A DNA stretch of 33,589 bases from Mucilaginibacter sp. (GTDB lineage Bacteria; Bacteroidota; Bacteroidia; Sphingobacteriales; Sphingobacteriaceae), in assembly GCA_028287865.1 (NCBI GenBank), contig JAQBOU010000154.1, positions 1-33,589 on the forward strand, given 5' to 3'. Positions 1-6,128 of this stretch are shown one piece after another. Under the pieces are notes generated by a model. It searched no databases. It was not told where the DNA came from and saw only the letters and a list, made by a program, of their open reading frames with translations. How positions within the stretch are numbered: the first letter of the stretch is position 1; each line of letters begins with the position of its first letter. Both the position numbers and the translations under genes were made by a program.

Positions 1-172
1 CTGCAACAATTTCATCAACATCAGGCTTTGGTCCGGGCTTTATACTTCTGTTAACTTCGTCAGCCAGTTTGCGGGCTTTAGTTTGATTTTGTATAGTTAC
101 CCCCAACTCTTTTAGAAGTTGTTTAACTAAAGTGCTTTTCTGTTCCGGAACGTTTATAAGTAAAGTTTCCAT
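1..172 (-). CDS. Small hypothetical protein, 3' end cut by the window edge
   Basis: An open frame starts at an ATG at 172 on the minus strand and runs off the left edge, giving 57 residues. It begins METLLINVPEQKSTLVKQLL and continues with a lysine-rich, proline-containing stretch (around KPGPKPDVDEIV). The N-terminal beta strand followed by an amphipathic helix, and the small size, resemble the antitoxin-like small proteins common in Bacteroidetes, but no diagnostic motif is visible and the likely partner gene lies outside the window. There is no stop codon inside the visible part. Function not assigned. Confidence 0.55.
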   Translation of the reverse strand, partial: METLLINVPEQKSTLVKQLLKELGVTIQNQTKARKLADEVNRSIKPGPKPDVDEIVA

Positions 173-260
173 AATAATAAAGTTAAGAGATTTGCATTAG
201 GAATACAATTTAACAGATGAATTACGTTACATTGCCTGCTTTATTTATTTTACTTTCCAT

Positions 261-370
261 CTTGCGCTCGTCTGTGACGAGTGCTTAACCTGGTTTAGCG
301 ATTGTATCGCCTGAGTAGTCGCGTTGCAAACGCGCTTAAGTTTTAAGCACTCGTCAAAGACGAGCGCAAG
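261..370. repeat. Interspersed hairpin repeat, family A, full copy
   Basis: A 110-bp element whose first 27 and last 27 bases are inverted repeats with one mismatch. Each arm is itself a hairpin: CTCGTC-TGT-GACGAG on the left and CTCGTC-AAA-GACGAG on the right. Between them lie two further perfect hairpins, GCGAT-TGT-ATCGC (298-310) and CGCGTT-GCA-AACGCG (320-334). All four hairpins have 3-nt loops, so the single strand can fold as a long stem or as a row of four small hairpins. Related copies are at 2109-2216 and, as a 5' half, at 4129-4192. It fills most of the gene-free stretch 173-426. REP/MITE-like; no transposase is present in the window. Confidence 0.75.
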
Positions 371-426
371 ATGCAAGAAGTATGCTTGCCATATTTTAAA
401 AAGAAGTTCCAGACCCAAACAGCGGG

Positions 427-783
427 TTAATCATTTTGCCAATATGTTCTGCCCCATTGAGCCATTGATTCAAATAAAGGCTTTAGCGCATCCCCTTTTT
501 CTGATAAAGCATAGGTTACATGCGGAGGTACCACCGGCTTAACTTCGCGGGTAACCAGGTTATCAATCTCCAGCTCCCTCAGGTTTTGGATCAGCATTTT
601 TTCTGTTATGTTGGGAAGGGCTTTCTTTAATACCCCATATCTCATTGGTCCGTTGCTAAGTTCGAAAATGATCAGCGGTTTCCACCTGTTGCCTATTTTG
701 CTGAGCGTATAGCTAACCGGACAAATCTCTGTGGCAACACTTTTATTTAATTGGTTTGTTGAGGTTTCTTTAACTGTGTACAT
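427..783 (-). CDS. HxlR-family winged-helix transcriptional regulator
   Basis: A 118-residue protein, the usual length for HxlR regulators. The diagnostic N-terminal block is CPVSYTLSKIGNRWKPLII (residues 21-39), followed by the recognition region with NITEKMLIQNLRELE and a wing ending in TYALSEKG. Cys21 sits where redox-sensing members of the family (YodB, HypR, QorR) carry their conserved cysteine, so sensing of electrophiles or oxidants is plausible but inferred. The gene is divergent from an NmrA-like reductase with 77 bp between starts, the classical arrangement of an HxlR repressor and its target. Inverted repeats in that gap are candidate operators. The ATG at 783 gives a complete domain. 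Confidence 0.9.
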   Translation of the reverse strand: MYTVKETSTNQLNKSVATEICPVSYTLSKIGNRWKPLIIFELSNGPMRYGVLKKALPNITEKMLIQNLRELEIDNLVTREVKPVVPPHVTYALSEKGDALKPLFESMAQWGRTYWQND

Positions 784-791
784 TTTATACC

Positions 792-839
792 TACTTTTTG
801 GTTAGTACTTGTAAAAAAGTAAGTGCTAATATACCTTTG
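792..839 (+). promoter_or_regulatory. Promoter of the NmrA-like gene with HxlR operator-like inverted repeats
   Basis: A Bacteroidetes-type promoter reads toward the reductase: -33 TTG at 809-811, a 20-bp spacer and -7 TACCTTTG at 832-839, 21 bp before the ATG at 861. Two nested inverted repeats overlap it. TACTTTTT (792-799) pairs with AAAAAGTA (814-821), and TTAGTACTT (802-810) pairs with AAGTGCTAA (821-829) with one mismatch. HxlR-type dimers bind such half-sites, so repression of the reductase promoter is the natural reading. Sequence geometry is seen; binding is inferred. Confidence 0.65.
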
Positions 840-860
840 TTTTAAATAAAAACTAAAAAT

Positions 861-1745
861 ATGAAATACGTTATCACAGGCTCAACCGGCCATATCAGTA
901 AACCGCTTAGTGAGCAGCTTATTAAAGCAGGCCATGATGTTACCATTATCAGCAGCAATGATGATAAAGTAAAACAAATTGAAGATTTAGGAGCAACGGC
1001 TTCCATAGGTTCGGTGGAAGATGTTGCCTTTTTAACCAAAACATTTGCAGGGACCGATGCCGTTTATACCATGGTGCCGCCAAAATAGGATGCAAAAGAT
1101 TGGAAAGAGTATATCCATAGCATTGGTAAAAACTATGCAGCGGCCATAAAAGCGTCAGGCGTAAAAAAGGTGGTGAATTTAAGCAGTGTAGGTGCACATA
1201 TGCCAAAAGGCTGCGGACCGGTAAGCGGTCTTTATTTTGTTGAACAAGAATTAAATACACTTGAAGGGGTTGATGTGCGGCATCTGCGGCCCGCTTATTT
1301 TTATTATAACCTGTTAGGAAACATAGGCATGATCAAACACATGGGTATTATCGGCGGTAACTATGGCGATGTAACCATACCAATAGTGCATCCGCATGAT
1401 ATAGCCGCGGTTGCAGCTGAAGAATTATTGAAGCTTGATTTTAAAGGGAAAAGCATCCGCTATATAGCGGGCGACGAATGTAACACCAGCGAAATAGCAA
1501 AAGTACTTGGTAGCGCCATCGGAAAACCGGATCTGCAATGGGTTAAATTTAAAGATGAAGAAACCCTTAGCGGGATATTGCAGGCAGGCTTACCACAGGA
1601 TGTCGCGGAAAACTATGTAGAAATGGGTACAGCCATAGCAAGCGGAGAAATGACTGTAGATTACTATAAACACAGGCCTGCGTTAAGCCCGGTTAAACTG
1701 GAAGACTTTGCAAAAGAATTTGCAGCAGCGTATGCGAATTCGTAA
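861..1745 (+). pseudogene. NmrA-family NAD(P)-binding protein interrupted by an in-frame TAG
   Basis: Two open stretches (861-1085 and 1089-1745) share one frame and are separated only by a TAG at 1086-1088. Read through, they give about 294 residues of an NmrA/NAD(P)H-binding reductase-like protein. It starts MKYVITGSTGHISKP, with a TGxxGxxx nucleotide-binding turn. After the stop it continues with DAKDWKEYI and the core strand VKKVVNLSSVGAHM, and ends in a normal C-terminal domain. TAG is one base from TGG (Trp), a plausible residue in this segment. No frameshift or other lesion was seen, so the change is recent, a sequencing error, or suppressed. Internal initiation could only give the C-terminal piece, which lacks the cofactor-binding half. 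Divergent from the HxlR regulator. Confidence 0.8.
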
Positions 1746-2108
1746 GGGAATAAGATGTAAATTGATACAATGTCAATTGCGTTCCGCCGATAGGCAGAGA
1801 AGCAATCGTGTACTGTGCATACTGGTCATGTCGATTTACTAATCGATTTTCCAATTTCTACCTTGCCGGTATTATCACAATAGATGTTTGGAAGAAATTT
1901 TTAAAAGCCGGGACCGTGCTAATTCCTTCCCCCGGGAAAGGGAAGATAGGGGTTATTAAACTCTTCTCTCAAACTGGTCGGGTGCTTCCTTTGGTAATCC
2001 TGGTATTAGGGAATAATTTGAAGATCTTATCGCAATTGTCACGATGAGGAACGAAGAAGCAATCGCATACTATACAAACCGGCTCTGCATATTTCGCAAT
2101 TGATCCTT
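1746..2108. other. Gene-free stretch with decayed repeats
   Basis: No convincing coding sequence lies between 1746 and 2315. Two diverged direct copies of a motif beginning GAAGCAATCG occur at 1799-1822 and 2056-2079. The second is preceded by GAGGAACGAA, which resembles the GAGGAACGAAGCAATC type of intergenic repeat I associate with Sphingobacteriaceae genomes. The stretch between the copies codes for nothing recognisable and is probably repeat debris. Confidence 0.4.
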
Positions 2109-2216
2109 CTTGCGCTTGTCTGCAACTCGTGCTTAACCTGGTTTGGGATTGTGTCACCTGTATAGTCACGCTGCATGCGTTGTAAGTTTTAAGCATGCGT
2201 GATAAACGAGCGCAAG
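2109..2216. repeat. Interspersed hairpin repeat, family A, diverged copy
   Basis: A 108-bp relative of the element at 261-370. It keeps the terminal CTTGCGCT...GAGCGCAAG inverted repeat, the GCTTAACCTGGTTT segment and a central hairpin (ACGC-TGCAT-GCGT). Several internal stems have lost pairing, so this looks like an older, decaying copy. It lies just upstream of the SRPBCC-ArsR operon promoter. Confidence 0.7.
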
Positions 2217-2261
2217 ATTGAAAACCACAGATAAATCCTAAATAAAAAAAATAAAATAATA

Positions 2262-2310
2262 TTTGCGTAACTCAAAAGTTACTTATACATTTGGGTAACT
2301 TAAAAGTTAC
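2262..2310 (+). promoter_or_regulatory. Operon promoter with two perfect palindromic operators
   Basis: -33 TTTG at 2262-2265, a 20-bp spacer, and -7 TACATTTG at 2286-2293 match the Bacteroidetes sigma consensus. Two near-identical palindromes flank the -7 box: GTAACTCAAAAGTTAC (2267-2282) fills the spacer, and GTAACTTAAAAGTTAC (2295-2310) covers the expected start of transcription and ends 5 bp before the ATG at 2316. Their starts are 28 bp apart. This layout should let a dimeric repressor block polymerase completely. The ArsR protein encoded as the second gene of the operon is the obvious candidate. Confidence 0.75.
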
Positions 2311-2315
2311 ATATT

Positions 2316-2768
2316 ATGAAAAAAAGCATTGAGCACCAATTTTTCTTCCCACATCCACCTGAGGCGGTTTGGGAATATCTGACAAAACCTGAGTTGATGG
2401 AGCAGTGGCTGATGAAAAATGATTTTCAGCCAATTGTAGGTGTTGATTTTCAATTCAGAACAAATCCCATACCCGGCCTTGATTTCGACGGAATCTTCTA
2501 TTGCAAAGTATTAGAGATCGTCCCCTTTAAAAAGCTTTCTTATTCATGGAAGAGCGGCCCTGGTGAGGGCGAGATCACGCTTGATTCTGTCGTTGTATGG
2601 AAATTGCAGCCAACTGATAAAGGCACGGAGCTTTTCCTGGAGCATAGCGGTTTCGCGAAAAAAGAAAACCTGAATTTTTACAATGGTTTGACTGATGGCT
2701 GGCTGAAAAACATCCATAAAATCGCTGACCGTTTAAACGCTGCAAAACATGGCACAACCAACGCTTGA
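2316..2768 (+). CDS. SRPBCC/AHSA1-family protein
   Basis: A 150-residue START/Bet v1-like (AHSA1, formerly ATPase activator Aha1 C-terminal-like) domain occupying the whole protein. Visible family hallmarks are the N-terminal strand followed by PPEAVWEYLTKPELMEQWL, the central LEIVPFKKLSYSW turn, and a C-terminal amphipathic helix with DGWLKNIHKIADRL. Such proteins form a hydrophobic ligand-binding pocket, but the ligands of the ArsR-linked bacterial members are mostly unknown. It is the first gene of a four-gene operon behind the palindromic promoter, and its end overlaps the ArsR gene by 20 bp, so the two are translationally linked. Confidence 0.88.
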   Translation: MKKSIEHQFFFPHPPEAVWEYLTKPELMEQWLMKNDFQPIVGVDFQFRTNPIPGLDFDGIFYCKVLEIVPFKKLSYSWKSGPGEGEITLDSVVVWKLQPTDKGTELFLEHSGFAKKENLNFYNGLTDGWLKNIHKIADRLNAAKHGTTNA

Positions 2769-3072
2769 TGCATTCCAGGTAATTGCTGACCCAAGCCGGA
2801 GAAAAATGCTAATGCTGCTCTCAACCAATAGTTTAACCATTAACAGCCTGGCAGAAAATTTCGACATGAGCCGCCCCGCTGTTTCAAAACACATTAAAGT
2901 ATTGTACACTGCGGGGTTTATTGCTATCGAGGACATTGGCCGGGAACGGCATTGCACGCTGAAGCAGGACGGATTCAATGAGTTAAAAAAGTGGATCTCT
3001 TACTTTGATGAGTTCTGGACATTGAAACTTAAAAATTTAGAAACGCTGTTAAATAACAAATTAGTTAACTAA
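2749..3072 (+). CDS. ArsR/SmtB-family winged-helix regulator
   Basis: A 107-residue protein starting MAQPTLDAFQVIADPSRRKM, the typical opening of ArsR regulators paired with SRPBCC genes. The helix-turn-helix is visible as NSLAENFDMSRPAVSKHIKV, followed by a wing with RERHCTLKQDG and a C-terminal helix with FDEFWTLKLKNLETLL. No CxC metal-binding motif is present, so arsenite or metal sensing is unlikely. It begins inside the upstream SRPBCC gene (20-bp overlap). It probably represses its own operon through the two GTAACT-N4-AGTTAC palindromes upstream. Confidence 0.9.
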   Translation: MAQPTLDAFQVIADPSRRKMLMLLSTNSLTINSLAENFDMSRPAVSKHIKVLYTAGFIAIEDIGRERHCTLKQDGFNELKKWISYFDEFWTLKLKNLETLLNNKLVN

Positions 3073-3083
3073 ACACCACGAAA

Positions 3084-3575
3084 ATGACAACACCAGATTT
3101 TACAACTACCCTGTTGGTAGACCAAACCCCAACAGAAGCATTCAATGCCATCAATAATGTTAGGGGATGGTGGTCGGAAGAAATTGACGGTGGCACCTGC
3201 AAACTCAATGATGAGTTTAACTATCATTTCGAAGATATTCATTCCTGCAAAATGAAATTAATAGAAGTTATTCCTGACAAAAAAGTCGTTTGGTTTGTTA
3301 TGGACAACTATTTTAAGTTCACGAAAGACAAAAGCGAATGGATCGGCACGAAAATTAGTTTTGAGATCTCTGTAAAGGATAAAAAAACGCAGATAAGTTT
3401 CACTCACCATGGTTTAGTTCCGGAATATGAATGTTATGAGATCTGCAGAGGTGCGTGGAGCAATTATATACACGATAGTTTGGGCAGTTTGATTAGTACA
3501 GGTAAAGGGCAGCCCAACAGCACCGGCAAGCCAGGAACTGCAGATGAAGAGCAACTTCAGTCTGACAAGAATTAG
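3084..3575 (+). CDS. SRPBCC/AHSA1-family protein
   Basis: A 163-residue START-like protein, 11 bp after the ArsR stop codon. Domain signatures include TPTEAFNAINNVRGWWSEEI, a central VIPDKKVVWFV strand, EWIGTKISFEI, and a C-terminal helix with ECYEICRGAWSNYIHDSL. It is a clear paralogue of the next gene: they share the WW pair, the EW-GTK motif and the HGL...ECY..C..GW..YI..SL pattern near the C-terminus. The last 25 or so residues (SNSTGK-type, polar) form a disordered tail. The ligand is not predictable. Confidence 0.87.
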   Translation: MTTPDFTTTLLVDQTPTEAFNAINNVRGWWSEEIDGGTCKLNDEFNYHFEDIHSCKMKLIEVIPDKKVVWFVMDNYFKFTKDKSEWIGTKISFEISVKDKKTQISFTHHGLVPEYECYEICRGAWSNYIHDSLGSLISTGKGQPNSTGKPGTADEEQLQSDKN

Positions 3576-3636
3576 TTGTTACAAGATTTGAGGGGTTTCA
3601 AATCCTGATGGTAATATTAAAACCAAGAAGAGGCAT

Positions 3637-4107
3637 ATGAACGATTATCAAAAAAGCATTACCGTAAACAAACCGGTAGGTGAAGTTTACGCCGCTATCA
3701 CCCAACATATTATGGATTGGTGGAGCAATGGCCTGACCGGGGCTGCGGCCCGTGCGGGCGACAGTTTTACCATCTCGTTTGACGAAACCCAAAAAACATT
3801 TGATATTGTGGAGGCAATACCAAATAAGCAGGTAGTGTGGAAATGTGTTAAAGCTTATATCGACATGGCTTCCCTTAAAAACAAGGCAGAATGGGAGGGC
3901 ACCAAGCTGATTTGGACATTAACCGCTGCTGATCACGGTACAACCTTAACTTTTTTGCACCAGGGGCTAAATCAAAGTTTCGAATGTTATAATGTGTGTG
4001 AGGCCGGCTGGGATTATTTTATCGCGAGCTTACAGGCCTTTTTAGCCACAGGAATCGGGACGCCATTTCACAAACAAGCGGCCAAATTAAAACTCCCGCC
4101 CGGTTAG
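3637..4107 (+). CDS. SRPBCC/AHSA1-family protein with its end encoded in a repeat
   Basis: A 156-residue START-like protein, paralogous to the preceding gene (shared DWWSN/GWWSE, EWEGTK, HQGLNQSFECYNVCEAGW). A small hairpin, GATTTGA-GGGGTT-TCAAATC (3585-3604), lies in the 61-bp gap and might attenuate transcription or stabilise the upstream message, though it has no U-tract. The last codons (Leu-Pro-Pro-Gly-stop) come from the start of a family B repeat: its CTCCCGCCCGGTTAG supplies the TAG. The C-terminus has therefore probably been rewritten by repeat insertion. The domain itself appears complete. Confidence 0.85.
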   Translation: MNDYQKSITVNKPVGEVYAAITQHIMDWWSNGLTGAAARAGDSFTISFDETQKTFDIVEAIPNKQVVWKCVKAYIDMASLKNKAEWEGTKLIWTLTAADHGTTLTFLHQGLNQSFECYNVCEAGWDYFIASLQAFLATGIGTPFHKQAAKLKLPPG

Positions 4108-4123
4108 GCGTCCACGCCTAACC
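4094..4123. repeat. Interspersed hairpin repeat, family B, first hairpin only
   Basis: CTCCCGCCC is followed by a perfect stem, GGTTAGGCGT-CC-ACGCCTAACC (4102-4123). The TAG at 4105-4107 inside the stem is the stop codon of the upstream SRPBCC gene. Other copies are at 4201-4261, 4361-4421 and 32926-32965. Confidence 0.75.
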
Positions 4124-4128
4124 TCATT

Positions 4129-4192
4129 CTTGCGCTCATCTGCGATGAGTGCTTAACCTGGCTTAACGATTGTATCGCCTGCGCAGTTGCAT
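4129..4192. repeat. Interspersed hairpin repeat, family A, 5' half
   Basis: Corresponds to the left half of the element at 261-370: first hairpin CTCATC-TGC-GATGAG, then GCTTAACCTGG, then the second hairpin CGAT-TGT-ATCG. The first stem differs from the 261 copy by a paired change (G to A on one side, C to T on the other) that keeps pairing intact. The right half is missing, replaced by a family B copy. Confidence 0.7.
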
Positions 4193-4200
4193 TGCCAATC

Positions 4201-4261
4201 CTCCCGTCCAGTTAGGCTCCACGCCCAACCGAAAAATAGTTTTGAGTGTCCACACTCAAAA
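4201..4261. repeat. Interspersed hairpin repeat, family B, two-hairpin copy with decayed first stem
   Basis: Begins CTCCCGTCCAGTTAGG, with an imperfect first stem. The second stem is perfect: TTTTGAGTGT-CC-ACACTCAAAA (4240-4261). A weakly related stretch follows to about 4350. Together with its neighbours it fills the gene-free interval 4108-4486. Confidence 0.65.
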
Positions 4262-4360
4262 AATGGGATAGAATGGTTACTTACTCGCCCGCCCAAACTG
4301 GTTGAAGGTTTAGCGCAGCGTGCCCTCGACCTAAAATATTTTAAGCTTAACCAACCAATT

Positions 4361-4421
4361 CCCCCGCCCGGTTAGGCGCCCACGCTTAACCAAAAAATAA
4401 TTTTGAGTGTCCACACTCAAA
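4361..4421. repeat. Interspersed hairpin repeat, family B, two-hairpin copy
   Basis: CCCCCGCCCGGTTAGGCG is followed by CCACGCTTAACC, forming the first stem, then an A-rich linker and the second hairpin TTGAGTGT-CC-ACACTCAA. The order and linker match the 4201 copy, showing that the two hairpins belong to one mobile or copied unit. It ends about 65 bp before the TldD-like gene and may sit in its promoter region. Confidence 0.7.
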
Positions 4422-4486
4422 TTGATGGCACTGCTATTATAATTCAATGAATTTTAATTATATTTAAAAACTAACACTGACTCGCT

Positions 4487-6121
4487 TTGAAAAGAAAAGA
4501 CTTCCTTTATTTAACCGGCATGGGCTTTGGCGCAACTATGCTGAACCGTGTACCTGTTTTTGGTTCGCCAATAATTCAGGGTACTGCTATGCGGAGTGTT
4601 GATACAGCCATGAAAAAGCAAATGGCCGATGTAGCGCTGAATGCGGCCAGGTCAAAAGGTGCTACATACACCGATGTACGCATTGGTCGTTACTTGAACC
4701 AGTATGTGGTTACCCGCGAAAACAAAGTAGAAAACATTGTCGATACCGAATCGTATGGAATGGGTATCAGGGTGATTGCCAATGGTTGCTGGGGTTTTGC
4801 TGCTACCGACAAGCTTGATAAAGACAGTATAGCCAATGCTGCTTACATGGCGGTGGCCATAGCCAAAGAGAATGCAAGGATCCAAACCGAGCCTGTGCAG
4901 CTGATACAGCAAAAAGGTTATGGCGAGGTAAGCTGGAAAACCCCGATCGTAAAAAATGCGTTTGACGTGCCTGTAAAAGATAAAACAGACTTGCTTTTAT
5001 CCGTAACTGTTGCGGCTTTAAATGGGGGCGCCAATTATGTAAATTCCATCATTTTTTTGGTGAATGAACAAAAGTATTTCGCCTCAACAGACGGATCGTA
5101 CATTGACCAGGATATACACCGGATCTGGCCTTTGTTCGAAGTAACTAAAATAGATCAAAAAACCGGGAAATTCGTAACCAGGCAGTCCCTCAGCGCACCG
5201 AGAGGCATGGGATACGAATATCTTATGCCAAAGGAAGCTGATAAGATTAAAGGCATCACCACCTTATACCGCGACAGTTATGATATGCTGGAAGATGCAA
5301 AAGCTGCAGCGCCGCAGGCGGCTGAAAAAATCAAGGCTAAGTCGGTTGAAGCCGGCAAATATGACCTGGTGCTTGATCCCAGTCATTTGTGGCTTACCAT
5401 ACATGAGTCTGTCGGGCATCCTTCAGAACTTGATCGTGTGTTGGGTTATGAAGCTAATTTTGCCGGAACCAGCTTTTTGACGCTGGATAAATGGAAAGCG
5501 GGCAATTTTAACTTCGGCAGTAAAAATGTAAACATTGTTGCTGATAAAACGCAGCCGGGTTCGTTAGGTGCCGTAGGGTATGACGATGAGGGCGTCGAGG
5601 CAAAAAAATGGGACATTATTAAAGATGGCATCCTGGTAAATTACCAGGCCATACGTGACCAGGCTCATATTATCGGTCTTAAAGAATCACAGGGCTGCTG
5701 CTATGCAGATAGCTGGAGCGACGTACAATTTCAGCGGATGCCTAATATATCACTGCAGCCAGGAAAATCACCGTTGGTACCTGCCGATATGATTAAAAAT
5801 ATTGAGAAGGGAATTTACATTGTTGGCGATAGCTCCTTCTCCATTGATCAGCAACGGTATAATTTCCAGTTTAGCGGGCAGCTTTATTACGAAATTAAGA
5901 ATGGAAAAATTGTGGGAATGCTTAATGATGTGGCCTACCAATCCAATACACAGGAATTTTGGAATTCGTGCAATGCCGTGTGTGATAAGAGTGATTACCG
6001 CTTGGGCGGATCATTTTTTGATGGCAAGGGGCAGCCGGAGCAGGTAAGCGCCGTGTCGCACGGATCATCAACAGCGCATTTTAAAGGAATTAATGTTATT
6101 AACACAGCAAGAAAAATTTAA
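4487..6121 (+). CDS. TldD-family metalloprotease-like protein with exported N-terminus
   Basis: A 544-residue TldD/PmbA-family protein. The HExxxH metal-binding motif is HESVGH at residues 306-311, followed by the family's acidic region (SELDRVLGYEANFAG). The C-terminal block GGSFFDGKGQPEQ has Asp where, as I recall, E. coli TldD has a metal-ligand Cys in its GVCGKAGQ segment. The N-terminus KRKDFLYLTGMGFGATML looks like a Tat-type signal with KR instead of RR, so export to the periplasm is likely. It needs the TTG start at 4487; the next ATG (4520) would cut into that signal. The partner PmbA-like gene starts 7 bp downstream. In E. coli TldD and TldE form a peptidase that degrades or processes small peptides. 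The substrate here is unknown. Confidence 0.88.
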   Translation: MKRKDFLYLTGMGFGATMLNRVPVFGSPIIQGTAMRSVDTAMKKQMADVALNAARSKGATYTDVRIGRYLNQYVVTRENKVENIVDTESYGMGIRVIANGCWGFAATDKLDKDSIANAAYMAVAIAKENARIQTEPVQLIQQKGYGEVSWKTPIVKNAFDVPVKDKTDLLLSVTVAALNGGANYVNSIIFLVNEQKYFASTDGSYIDQDIHRIWPLFEVTKIDQKTGKFVTRQSLSAPRGMGYEYLMPKEADKIKGITTLYRDSYDMLEDAKAAAPQAAEKIKAKSVEAGKYDLVLDPSHLWLTIHESVGHPSELDRVLGYEANFAGTSFLTLDKWKAGNFNFGSKNVNIVADKTQPGSLGAVGYDDEGVEAKKWDIIKDGILVNYQAIRDQAHIIGLKESQGCCYADSWSDVQFQRMPNISLQPGKSPLVPADMIKNIEKGIYIVGDSSFSIDQQRYNFQFSGQLYYEIKNGKIVGMLNDVAYQSNTQEFWNSCNAVCDKSDYRLGGSFFDGKGQPEQVSAVSHGSSTAHFKGINVINTARKI

Positions 6122-6128
6122 AGATATT

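Noticed and set aside
324..542. A plus-strand frame across the family A repeat and the HxlR gene end
   Set aside because: Part of it is repeat sequence and the rest lies antisense to the HxlR gene. The peptide has no recognisable features.
949..1260. A 103-codon minus-strand frame over the NmrA-like gene
   Set aside because: It is the reverse-strand shadow of a clearly coding plus-strand gene and shows no domain pattern of its own.
1808..2047. A 79-codon frame in the gap before the SRPBCC operon
   Set aside because: It falls between decayed repeats, has no plausible start context, and the peptide looks random.
2107..2216. Family A repeats considered as CRISPR or tRNA-like elements
   Set aside because: There are no regularly spaced repeat-spacer units and no tRNA features (no T-arm or anticodon-arm consensus); the hairpins fit a REP/MITE-like element.
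2749..3072. ArsR genes considered as arsenic or metal resistance regulators
   Set aside because: No CxC metal site is present and the neighbours are SRPBCC genes, not arsenite pumps or reductases.
4187..4375. A 62-codon frame among the family A and B repeats
   Set aside because: Nearly the whole frame is repeat sequence, and it even ends in the same Pro-Pro-Pro-Gly-stop that a repeat copy provides.
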